The notes under the pieces: model-generated
Databases searched by the model: none
What the model saw: the letters and a program-made list of their open reading frames with translations, nothing else
Told to the model about the DNA's origin: nothing
Position numbers and translations under genes: made by a program
DNA from: Tillus elongatus
Lineage: Eukaryota > Arthropoda > Insecta > Coleoptera > Cleridae
Length of the DNA: 64,000 nt
Assembly (NCBI GenBank): GCA_964006375.1
Contig: OZ023267.1
Coordinates: 27,898,739 to 27,962,738, forward strand
Reading direction: 5' to 3'
Shown: piece after piece, positions 41,345 to 51,547 of the stretch
Layout: each line of letters starts with the position of its first letter
Position numbering within the stretch: position 1 is the stretch's first letter

Positions 41345-42780
41345 TTTTTCAACAACACACCACGAGAGCTTACAGCCTAAATACTATCGTACCGTGGGTG
41401 TCGACAAGGAGGAAAGAGGCAACTTGTTAATTCTGGACTGGAAGGTTTGGAGGTTCGGGGGAGAAGGAAAAACATGTGCCGGCAAGTAATTCCACAACTT
41501 AGAAGTCCTCGGGACAAAAGAGCGGGCATAACAAGATGTTCTATGTCTGGTGACCTGGACAGTAAAAGGGTGCATTCGCTCTGTTCCCCTGGTAGATATG
41601 TTGGGGGCAGCAGGTGAAGGAACTATGGAAGAAAGCTCCTCTGAGCAGTGCCCGTGCAGATATCTATAAGAAAGGGAGAGAGAGAGAGAGAGAGAGAGAG
41701 AGGTCACCAACGGCACGTCGGTGGGCAAGGGATGGCAGCCTTTGGGTGAGGGTAGGGTCACCGATGATATATAGCTCTCTTCTGAATGGACTCCAGGATA
41801 GCGAGTGTAGAAGCAGCAGCAGCATCCCAGATGTAGGAGCAGTATTCGAGGTTTGGTCTCATTTGTATATAAGGTATAGAGATTAGCTGGTGAAAAGTAT
41901 TTGCGAGTCCGGAAGAGGGAACCTAATTTCTCAGCAGCCGCTTCTGCAATTGATGTTACATGTTGGTGCCAAAGGACTCATTACTTTGAATAACTTGGTT
42001 GTTCATTGTGATGGATCTAGGGCTGGTTTATCTCTTATGAGAACGAAAGCAAGACTGTGATTTCGTGTAGTTGAATTGTACAAGATTTCTACTTCCCCAG
42101 TCTAATATTTTTTGGAGATCCACAGAGACAGAACCCTCTATGAGTCTGCCATCCTCATCTAATTGGGCTTAAGAGAGTGGAGGGTGAATTTGCTAGAGAG
42201 GAGGTCATTGATGTGGAGAAGAAACAAAGTAGGGGCTAAAGCTGAACCTTGAGGAACCCCTGCATTAATTGGATATAGTTTAGAGGAATGGCCAGCCACG
42301 ACAACAGTAATGCTCCGGTTGGACAGGAAATTTGCTGTCCAGGTACAGAGTTTTGGTGGTACGCCATAGGCCGGAAGTTTATTAAGCAGCGCTGCGTGCC
42401 AGACCTGGTCAGGTCAGGTCAAGAGCGACAATCTGGGATTCACCGTGTAGTTCCATAGACTTGTTCCAAGAATGGGTGACAAAAGAAAAGAGTTCGGCAG
42501 TTGACCTGCGCTGACGAAATCCATACTGCCTGTCGTGGATTAGACTGTTTTTCAAGAAATTTTAGTAATTCGGTGTTTATATACATTTCCATCACTTTAG
42601 AGACGACTGGAAGGAGAGAAATAGGCCTGTAGTTGCTAGGAAGCGCTTTGGATCCTTTCTTCGAGACGGGTTGTACTCGAGCAGTTTTCCAGTTACTAGG
42701 GAATATGCCTCTATTGTAAGATGTCTGAAACAGACGAGTCAGGACAGGAGCAAGTTTTGGTGCGCATTTCTTGAGAACAA
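41345..42780 (-). pseudogene. Jockey/CR1-like LINE, second copy
   Basis: Minus-strand copy of the 61-kb LINE covering the RT and C-terminal parts. An internal deletion near 42180 removes the YADD region, and several frameshifts are present. In the tail, the codons for LSLFYRYLHG have become a run of Ser-Leu (TSLSLSLSLSLSYRYLHG) through expansion of a (GA)n tract at 41675-41702. The 3' end lies near 41345 with a T-run. It supplies the empty-site sequence for the AT-core insertion at 62.4 kb. Confidence 0.8.
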
Positions 42781-42799
42781 TTGCTGGGTATTAATGAAA

Positions 42800-43323
42800 A
42801 TAGATAAAACTGAAACTAACCCCGGATATAGGGTAAAACTACTGACAAAACATTAGAGAATGGGTCTATTTCAAATCATTTTTTGTAAATATTTTAATAA
42901 AATGAAGGACGGGGACGGTTGAAGCTGAAACTTAATGGTTTGTAAAACACCTTTCGTCCTACATTTTTTCCACGTGGCCTATATTCGTTACAGGTTATTT
43001 GCCTAAATGTTGTTAATTTTGACGTTTTTCATCGCAGCTTTGACGTTTTAAGAGGAAAATCCCATTCTTATTTTGCAAATGCCTACAACTTTTTTGTCTT
43101 TTAACTTACAGATCCACATTTTGGTACATAGTTCCTGTTTTGTGATATAAACCCGCGCACCAAATATGGTTGCCATCATGAATTTGTTATTTCCGAAAAT
43201 AAATACAAAATTTTCTCGCAAAAACCAGGCCGACTTTCCTGGCTAACTAACTAATCCAAGCCACTTGCAAAGGAAAGGAAGTTACCAAATTTGATTAAAC
43301 CCATTATTTTCTTATTTTGGGTG

Positions 43324-43422
<99 letters not shown>

Positions 43423-43427
43423 ATTAA
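42800..43427 (+). repeat. Partial AT-core element
   Basis: The central region, from the 'actactgacaaaacattagag' neighbourhood onward, runs to an (AT)n core (43328-43421). Both the left module and the 3' hairpin are missing. It abuts the broken LINE copy ending near 42780. Confidence 0.55.
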
Positions 43428-44046
43428 AAAATAGGTTTATAAATACCAGAATTGAATAAGAAGAAACCAACAACAAAATTATAATTTTTAACACCGTGTA
43501 TCTCCGAGACGAAACGTTTTTGACCACATATTTATTAAAAACTTTCTCTCTTAGAATTACTTGACAAATCACTCTATAAAAAAATTAAGATCATCTTGTT
43601 TATGACTAATATTTCAATGAAATTTCGCTACCAAAACGTACTAGCTGCAACGGAACTTTTTGAATATTAGCAGAAAGGAATAATTTTTATCTAGGAGTAC
43701 AATAGACCGAAATAAAACCAATTATTAAGGAACCCAAAATTAGATCATCCTGACAAAACATATTATTTGGGTCTTTCTAAATTGGAGAAAATAGTATGTA
43801 TCTGTCTGGAAAACTAAAGAGAGGACATAAGTCTCTCTCCTTCAGCCGCCAAACTAGGCCGAGTTGAGGTTTTTTGATTGATATAATCTACTTATTTACC
43901 AACATAAATACCTCACGTAATACTATCAACGCTTGGCTTAAGACTTTCTACTAACATAGATGGATTTATAAACATAAATGAAATTATATAGAGGCGCTAA
44001 AATAAAAATTTCCTATGATTTAATGGACATTTAAAACATACAAAAT
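43428..44046. other. No gene recognised
   Basis: Unique AT-rich intron sequence up to the transposon target duplication at 44047. Confidence 0.4.
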
Positions 44047-44050
44047 AGAT

Positions 44051-46790
44051 CGGTGGTTTTATGGCAAAAGGTACTATGTGAGTATTTTCACCAAAATGCG
44101 ATTTTCACGGTAAATTAAAGGTGGTAAAATGCTATATGTTATAGAATAAAGATTATAGCTCTGCTTGCCACCATGTGGTTGTAATCTAGAAATGTCACAT
44201 TATGTTGTGTTTCAAGCTATGAAACGGTTTCATGGCAAAATGAGTTTAAATCGCCACATCTTCATTAGCCATACAATATACACATAAGTTATAGATCTTG
44301 ACTCATTTCAAGGCAAAAGGTGCTTGCTTACGATATTCCGTTCTGCCATAAAATATTTTAGAGTAAATGCAATAAGTTAGTCATGTTAAAAGGTTCTCTA
44401 AAACCGGATATCACTTTATGCCATAACAGGCATTCCAAAATGTAAACATATCTCGCATATCAACGCATGTCTTAACGTTCTTTTACAGGCAGTGTTCCGT
44501 TTTGCCATAACACGTGTTTGTTTTGTGAGTTGGCTTCATGTTGTTTATTATACTAGTGATTGTGAATGTTTGCGTAATTTTCTCGATTATAATATTGTTA
44601 AAAAGAAATTAAAATGAATCAGTTTCAAACAAGAGGGCAAAAATTGTCCAATTAGCGCTTTTAAAACCACCTGTAGTGATAAATACAGAAGTTTTAAGAG
44701 ATCAATGGAAATATTATAGTCTTAGGGAACCTGTTCTTGAAACTGAAGACTTGTTAGAAAGCGTTTTCAGAAAATTGTTTAGAAAAGCTTCTACAGTGAA
44801 ACTGAGGTTGAAGAACAAACAAAAAAGGATAGAGGGGAAGAATATGTGGACAGAAAAGGACGCATTAGGGTTGCTCGTCAGATGAAAGAAAAATGTAGTA
44901 GTTGTCGATTTTAATGCAACAGTTGAAGTGACTTGGACAGAAAACATAACTTTCAAGAATTCTGGAAGATTGGGGATCACAATGTACAGTCTCAGTATAT
45001 CACATCTTTAATAGAGAAAAAACAAGTAGAGAGGGGTGATAAAAATCACAAAGAAAAACACAAAAAAAAAACAAACCCGGTTTTTTACAAATTAACAACA
45101 AAAGGTACAGAGTTTGCAAATATACTCTCCTGGCAACATCTGGAATAGGTAAGCGATACGTGGATGTTCTTACAAAAAATGTAAGTCAGTCAGGTACCAG
45201 CATTTCCGATAAGCGTGGAAAAACAGAACCAGGAAATAAAAGCAGCAATAGAGACGTAAAAAAATAGATGATCATATTTCAAAGTTTCCAGTCTTTGAGA
45301 GTCACTATAGTACTAATGTACTCTCTTTACATAGAGTAATGTACCGCAGAAAATAGGCAGCCTCTCTGTTATAGCAGTTATTATAAGTTTTTTAAGACAA
45401 AAAAACTTGTCATTCAAAAGACCCTATAATGACGCGTGCCGGGTATGTGACGAATTAAGAATAAAGCTTAGAAACAAAAATCTAACGGAAACTGGCAGAC
45501 ATAAGTTTGAGCTAGAAAAAGAGGATCATTTAAAGAAAGTAAATGCAGCATATAAAACGAAAGCTGCTGATAAGTTGAAGGTCAAAGCAAGTGGAGGAAA
45601 AATTATTGTCAAAGCGTTTGACTTACAAAAAGTACTAGAAACTCCATCACTGACAAAAGGTATATCATTTTATAAAAGACAACTCAGCACTTACAACCTA
45701 ACAACGCATGACTTGTCTATTAATCAGGCATCAAGCTACTTGTGGTATGAAAGTATCAGTGGTCGTGGCTCAGATGAAGTAGCATCAATACTGTATAAAG
45801 ACATTCAAAATATTAATGACTGTCGAACATTTAATATATTATTCAGACAACTGTACAGGACAGAACCACAATTTCATTTTGCCAGTTATGTATGATTTAT
45901 CGATAAAGTCCAAGCCCAAACTAAGGAAAATCGAACACAAATTTCTAGTAGTATGTCACACTCACATGGAGTGTGACTTTGACCATTCAGGAATAGAAAG
46001 AGTTAAACCAAATGACATGAAAATATGTATACCCAGAGACTGGTACAATATGATAAAATTGATCAAAGACAGATGTGGGAAAGCATTTTTTAGTGTCCAC
46101 GAAATGACACTTGAAAATTTTTATGATTTCAAGTCCTTGTACAGTTCAAAAACTTCCACTTATATTAAAAGACAAAAATTTTGTAACAATGACCCAGTTC
46201 AGTGGTCTTAAACCAGGTGGATTAAGGTTCAGAATGATAAGCCAGGAATATTTAGCTTATCCCAGCGGATTGACAGTCCAGAATTCAAAGAGTTGCTTGT
46301 CCTAATAAATACAAACTACGCTCAAAAAGAAATAGAATTAAAAATTAAAAATAAAAGTAAATTACCAATATCAAGTAAAAAATACAAAAATCTAATGGAA
46401 TTGTTGGAGCTCATACCTGAAGAGTATCACCAGTTTTATAAAAGTCTTCCTCATAGCAGTAAAGTGTTGGATTCCCATGCCAATCTTTAAGATATTGAAG
46501 ACTAGTGTGAACTTGAGTGAACTATGTTATTGTAACGATGATCTACTGTTTATGGCAAAACGATCTAAATTTGTTACGTTAAGAAAAAAGTATTATTATT
46601 GAAGCAAAATTTTAATTTTTCTTGTATCCAAGAATTCTTTTTTATTTAAAATATGTTAAAGTGTTCCTTTTTGTCTATTACAGTTTGAAATATCAAAACG
46701 ATTGTTCTTTATGTCGTCCTAAAACTTTCTTTTAGCTCTCCTTTAAAATTGTGTTTTGATTACATAGCACCTTTTGGCGTAAAACCACCG
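44051..46790 (+). mobile_element. DNA transposon, complete ends, 4-bp TSD (Sola-like candidate)
   Basis: A 2740-bp element. The terminal inverted repeats begin cggtggttttatggcaaaag at 44051 and, inverted, cggtggttttacgccaaaag ending at 46790. The flanks are agat on both sides (44047-44050 and 46791-46794), a 4-bp target duplication. Copies of an ATGGCAAAA-type motif recur inside both ends (about 44228, 44313, 44340, 44415, 44495 and 46552), which may be transposase-binding sites. It holds one decayed gene. A 4-bp TSD is reported for the Sola superfamily; assignment to it is tentative. Confidence 0.75.
44640..46490 (+). pseudogene. Transposase-like gene, decayed
   Basis: Pieces in several frames read in order: QWKYYSLREPVLETEDLLES; FWKIGDHNVQSQYITSL; CKYTLLATSGIGKRYVDVL with DKRGKTEPGNK; HISKFPVFESHYSTNV; and FKRPYNDACRVCDELRIKL with a Cys pair. 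Then come FDLQKVLETPSLTKGISFYK, IYYSDNCTGQNHNF, CHTHMECDFDHSGIE and IPRDWYNMI. At least five frameshifts and several stops break it. The pattern belongs to an arthropod protein family I know only as uncharacterised. The acidic residues in FDLQ, YSDN and the HTHME..HS.IE block could form a DDE/RNase H-type triad (inference). The TIRs and TSD around it support a transposase role. Confidence 0.7.
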
Positions 46791-46912
46791 AGATATTGGA
46801 ACGCGAGTACGGCGCCGTCTTTATCTTTGATTGCAAGACAACGGTGTTTCGAATTAAACATGCTACTAAAAACTGATAACGAGACAAGTCTAATTCAATG
46901 GTCTTCACTTAC

Positions 46913-46995
46913 ATGAACCAAATTTTAAGGGACATCGTTGTATATCCATAGGAAAATCTTCTAAGTTCATGGGGCAGCCAGCTTTGATTGTTAAC
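46913..46995 (-). CDS. Exon of a Cys-loop ligand-gated chloride channel (Cys-loop exon)
   Basis: This 83-bp exon encodes the signature disulfide loop of a pentameric ligand-gated ion channel, a membrane receptor subunit. Seen: 27 full codons with one split base at each end, reading LTIKAGC then [14 protein letters not shown] then PLKFGS. The two cysteines are separated by exactly 13 residues, with the FPMD core. It is bounded by an acceptor ending ttgtag and a consensus donor gtaagt. Known: GABA-A/glycine-type receptor genes commonly have an 83-bp exon for this loop. The residues suit an insect GABA/GRD-like anion channel better than a nicotinic receptor (inference). The 3' split base joins in phase with the exon at 15956-16105, giving GSFGYTARD. 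The preceding exon, expected above 46995 on this strand, was not found. Confidence 0.9.
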
Positions 46996-47434
46996 CTACA
47001 ACATAACAAAAATTTTATATTATGTAGGTACAATAATATGTAATGGAACGTGATTAGCCTACAATAGAAAACGAGATATTTTTTAAAACATAGCTTCATT
47101 TATTTAACATAATCTGTGACCTGCTAAGTCCGAAAGGTTGAGTGGTCGCTCGGAAAAATGCCAATACAAGAGTCTCGAGCGCCACAACTTTCGAAAAATA
47201 AGGATACAGACCGTTTAGGGCTTCCAGTTTCTAGTGGAAGCCCTAAAGAAATAACGGCGGAATCGTGTAGACGGACCACTCTGTGGATGCAGGACGGCTG
47301 GGTAAGATTCAGTGAAGAAGGTTGCTGTCCAGGGGTCGGAATTGCTTAAGGTTTAGCGGAAACCTATACTAGTGAGTAAAAGCCGAATGTACAAAAATAC
47401 AAATTTATTAAAATAAGAAATATGTTTAGGATTC

Positions 47435-47538
<104 letters not shown>

Positions 47539-47929
47539 AGCGAGCACCTGTATAGTGAAAACGACCGGGCAAGAAAATCAGAGAAGAGGCAATTATGTTT
47601 CGAGAACAGATGAGCTTGGACAACAACGGAAAGACGAAATCCAAATGCAAAAATAAAATAGCAAAAATATTATTAGTAAAATATTACTCACCATAGGTTC
47701 CAGACTACGGGTTGGCGGTTGTGCTGCGGTGTGAAAATTTGTTTTTTTTTTGGCGGTGACTTTTATTCTGTACTGGGGGACAACTTGGGTTATGACGTAA
47801 TATTATAACTTTTGCTGTAAGGGCTATACTTAAACCAGAGATTCAGACGGCGGAACTGAACTGATTGTACCAGGTAGGCGAAGCGCCTTTTATATTGGAA
47901 AATATATGCATCCCTCGCTAATTCTAGAA

Positions 47930-48110
47930 GCATTGGTGTCTCTGTCTAAATAATAAATAATAGTCTGTTGGTGTTAAATCCGGAGAATGGGGCGGTCAAC
48001 AATTTTATCGATTGTTTGAAATGCAGTCAACGACTTGTTCCCAAGGGCGTTGTTTTACAAAAAGACCACACCTTTTGCCAGCTTTTCACAAAATAGTTCC
48101 ACAATTTTTT
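47930..48110 (-). pseudogene. Mariner-type transposase scrap
   Basis: Minus strand: VVFL, stop, NNAPLGTS (second D changed to N), then in another frame PPHSPDLTPTDYYL with the third D. The rest of the gene was not recognised. Confidence 0.5.
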
Positions 48111-48249
48111 CACGCGGCAGTTACAAGACATCTAGCAGAGCTATTCCATCTTTGTCCTAGAACATTGAAGCGACTTACCAACCGACTTTTGTACAAGGAT
48201 AATTTTGATCGTGGAAAATCGGAATGCTTACACTCTGTGATCTTTAACC

Positions 48250-49160
48250 TCTAAGTCAAAGAGATGTTTTGTCGATAGTGACAATAAGCCCCAAAAAGAA
48301 ATTTTCTTCAAAACTATGTGACATTTTCTTTGGCAATATTAAACCACGATTCTGATAACCGGTCAAGCATTTCTGAATATATCTTACTGAAAGCTTTCTT
48401 GTTCTTGAGTCCTCGTGAATAACGTAAAAGCATATTCATATGAAAAGTAAAAAAAATTCTGTTATAAGTTTCAACTATTTCGTCGATCTTTGATGATTTT
48501 TCCATTCCATTCCTGTGTATTTCGTGTAAAACAATAAGTAGCTCGTTTTTTTCCATAAGGAGCAATGTTATATTGCGTTATCCGTTAGTTTGTCTCTTTG
48601 TAACATTGCACGTTATGGAAAATAACAGTTCCTAATTAATTTTCGGGAAGTGGTAAAAATAAATATGTCAAACCTCATATCGTTGGAATCACCTTAATTA
48701 GAACTATTAAAAAGCTAACAATGCAATGGCTCTTCCATTAAAAACAAAAACTGTGACTTTTTTATCAAAAATTAAAAAGATAAATATGTTAAGTCTCATA
48801 TCATTGGAATCGCCTTAATTAGAGCTATTAAAATAGCTAATAATATATAGAGTGTCCCATTTAACACAGTTTTGATATTTTCCTAGAAAATTAATTATTT
48901 TTTGAAAGTATCTGAAGTCCTACTATAATCCGTTTTCACCTTTTCGTTATCTTGTTGAATAAAGAAAATACAAGTGGGGTTCCAAATTGCACACTTTTCA
49001 AAAGCGCCCTATTTCTACGAAACTAAGAAGGCGGAGACTTTTCTGTCACTGCCATTTTTCGGTTCATAAAAATTGAGTACAGTATTGCGAAAACCGTTTG
49101 CCTCAATCTTCAATAATAACTAAGATACTCCACATTTACAACGAAAATAAGACACCCTAT
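48250..49160. other. No gene recognised
   Basis: Two short direct copies (cctcatatcgttggaatc near 48673 and ctcatatcattggaatcg near 48793) suggest a ~120-bp duplication. The rest is unique. Confidence 0.4.
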
Positions 49161-49600
49161 ACTCTAATTCTCTACTATATCTACTTTTACTGAAAGGAAA
49201 TTTTATTAATCTATTTACTAGGAAATTTGAACTTGCCGTCTTTTGTGTAAACGTATGATGCGAGTCATTTTGAATTTAACTTAGAATAGTAGTTTTCTTC
49301 CTGTGGACATCAAATTCAAGAGGGTCGTTATTTCTAATAACTAGTACATCTAGAAACGGAAAATTACTATTAACTTCCAATTCGTGGGTTAATTTTACTA
49401 AATCAAATTGACAGTTTAGTACACTAATGAAGTCATCCACTTTGCATATATTTGTGTTAAGCACTGCCAAAATATCCTTCACATAACGAAAACATACTCT
49501 AGCAAAATACTCACTTTCATTTTCTAAATCCGTTTCAAATCTACTGCAGGTGGTAGTAGACTTTTCCTTTACGTGATAGTCAAGGATTTTTTTCGCGCCC
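49160..49600 (-). pseudogene. Penelope-like element RT fragment
   Basis: Minus-strand RT fragment of the same family as the 55.4-kb copy. SRFETDLENESEYFARV leads into CFRYVKDILAVLNTN, where the second position of the catalytic YVDD has become K. PFLDVLVIRNNDPLEFDV follows. Frameshifts near 49260 precede VNRLIKFPFSKSRYSREL. Endonuclease and N-terminal RT parts are absent. It abuts, tail to tail, a LINE endonuclease relic on the plus strand. Confidence 0.75.
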
Positions 49601-49784
49601 GAGGAGGTACCACCCCATACATCAAGGGGCCGGTGAAGTCCCAACGGAGGTTTCTGTTTCTGGGGTATGAGTCGGTGTCTCTTAAAAACAAAAATGATGA
49701 TGGCTCCTCCTTGTACAAAAGATTCCGGAGATAAAATACCCCTTCATTCTGATCTCCGGGAGAGGAGTGTGCAGGGGGCGCAGG

Positions 49785-50905
49785 CATCAAGATTTAACAT
49801 ATCCTTCTCAAATATAAGTGGCCTAAATTCTAACCTGAACTCCGTCCACCATTTCCTCCAGGCTAATAGGCCCCAAATCTTCTTCCCCACCGAAACCCAA
49901 ATCATTACCAAAACCGCCACTAATCACCTTAATTTCCCGGGGTATGAGCTCCTTACTTCCTTTAGATTGCATAGAGGCGTGTGCGCACACGTCCGTAATA
50001 ATCTACCCTGCACCAGACTTCCCAATTTAGAAGCTGGAAGAAAAGACATACTTTGGATTAAACTCTCTCTCTCTCTCTCTCCCGTCTCTCTCTCTCCCCG
50101 TCTCTCTCTCTCAGGGCTGCAACTAAATTCATCTGTTGCATTTACCGGTCACCTTCTGACAACAACTTTGTCCAGCTCTTTGACTACCTTTCTGAAAAAC
50201 CGACCATCTGATTTCTGAATATCCCTCCGAGGTCACTATTCTTAGTGACTTCAATGTCCATAATAAGGAATGACTAGGATCTTCAAAAACCGATCCACAA
50301 GGGAGAGCAACGGAAGCCTTTGCAGTCAGAAATTCTTTAGCCAATATGGTTCAGCAACTTACTTACTTTCCTCGCATCCCAACACACAGCTCAAATCCCT
50401 GGGATCTCCTTCTTACTACAAAGCTAAATGCTATAAGACATCAATCACCGCCCCACTTGGTCGCTCAGACCACGGTATGGTCACTGCTTCCTGCGCAGTG
50501 CAACCCGAGGTCACACAGTCATCACACCCACGTATCGGTTGGCACTACAACTCCGCGAACTGGGACAAAATGCGGGATTACTTTTCCCCATTTCCATGGG
50601 CATCTGTCTGCTTCTCTTATCCTGACCCCCCTGATATCTCACAAAACGTCACCGAAATTATCCAAGCTGGCAGGGAATTATTTATTCCACGTACACATAA
50701 AACCTCTTTAGCCACTCAAAAGCCCTGGTTCTCTGAATCCTGTGACAAGGCCAGACATGAAAAGGTCAAAGCTCACAAAACGCATGTACACAAGCCCAGT
50801 CAAGAAAACCGTCAAGCATTTAACGACGCAAGAAAGCACTATGTCAGTAGTCTTTCTTTAAGAAAACACAATAATAGACGCAAAAATAGACGTGCTCCAG
50901 CATAA
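49785..50905 (+). pseudogene. LINE endonuclease region (Jockey/CR1-like)
   Basis: The AP-type endonuclease and linker of a non-LTR element, probably the same family as the 61-kb LINE. It reads FSNISGLNSNLNSVHHFLQA, TETQI, FPGYELLTSFRLHRGVCAHV, then SDFNVHNKE (usual GDFN). PRIPTHSSNPWDLLLTT and LGRSDHGMV (catalytic SDH) follow, then NSANWDKMRDYFSPFPW and IPRTHK...QKPWFSESC. A (CT)n stretch (50059-50112) has inserted Ser-Leu-rich codons in the endonuclease. The frame changes at least three times, and the RT part is missing after 50905. Confidence 0.75.
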
Positions 50906-51539
50906 TGTTGAGTTAGTCAGCAAAAATCAATTCCGCTTTGAGAAATCAGCAACTGTAGAGTTCGAACGAAAATTTAGCAGTATTGATTAACACATCCGTC
51001 ATCTCAACTATTCAATTATTGGTTCCCAATGAACGCAAGAAATTTTGTCCTTATGAATTTGTTAACTCACGTTCAAAGCAATAAAAAAATTTAGTTTTTC
51101 GTTACTTCAGATTTTAGGTGACGTAAATTAAACTAAATCAATTTTCGCCAAGAGTGTGCAAATATGTCAGTGCATTAATCACTGGATAGGCACAAGAAGG
51201 AGGATGATGAGAATCTGCAACCCATAGAACGTAACCACATTCATGGCGAAGGTTAATTAGTTGTTCATTCATAGTCAAACTCTGCATACAGTAACAAATC
51301 ATCGTGAAACTGGTTGATTGCAATATCAGGCACCGGAGTAACTGCGGATGCGGATTCCACCGCTTTGAATATTGTGGATATGACGCACTCAATCGGCAAC
51401 ATTCAAATTTCATTTACGAGAAAATAAACAGGTTACATCAAAATTAGTTTAAGTTCAATATGGTGTGTTGATGATTGCGTGTACTAGATTCCCAATAACT
51501 GTTAAATACCAAACGAGACACTTTTAAATATGTACTATA
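50906..51539. other. No gene recognised
   Basis: A 91-codon minus-strand frame (51138-51413) has no recognisable motif. Confidence 0.35.
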
Positions 51540-51547
51540 ATATACAC

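Noticed and set aside
46111..46305. Separate small gene within the 44-46.8 kb transposon
   Set aside because: It is the frameshifted continuation of the transposase-like reading (SGLKPGGLRFRMISQEYLAY), not an independent gene.
51138..51413. 91-codon minus-strand frame considered as an upstream channel exon
   Set aside because: It lacks the W.PD and related motifs of the ligand-binding domain, and no suitable splice sites were seen.
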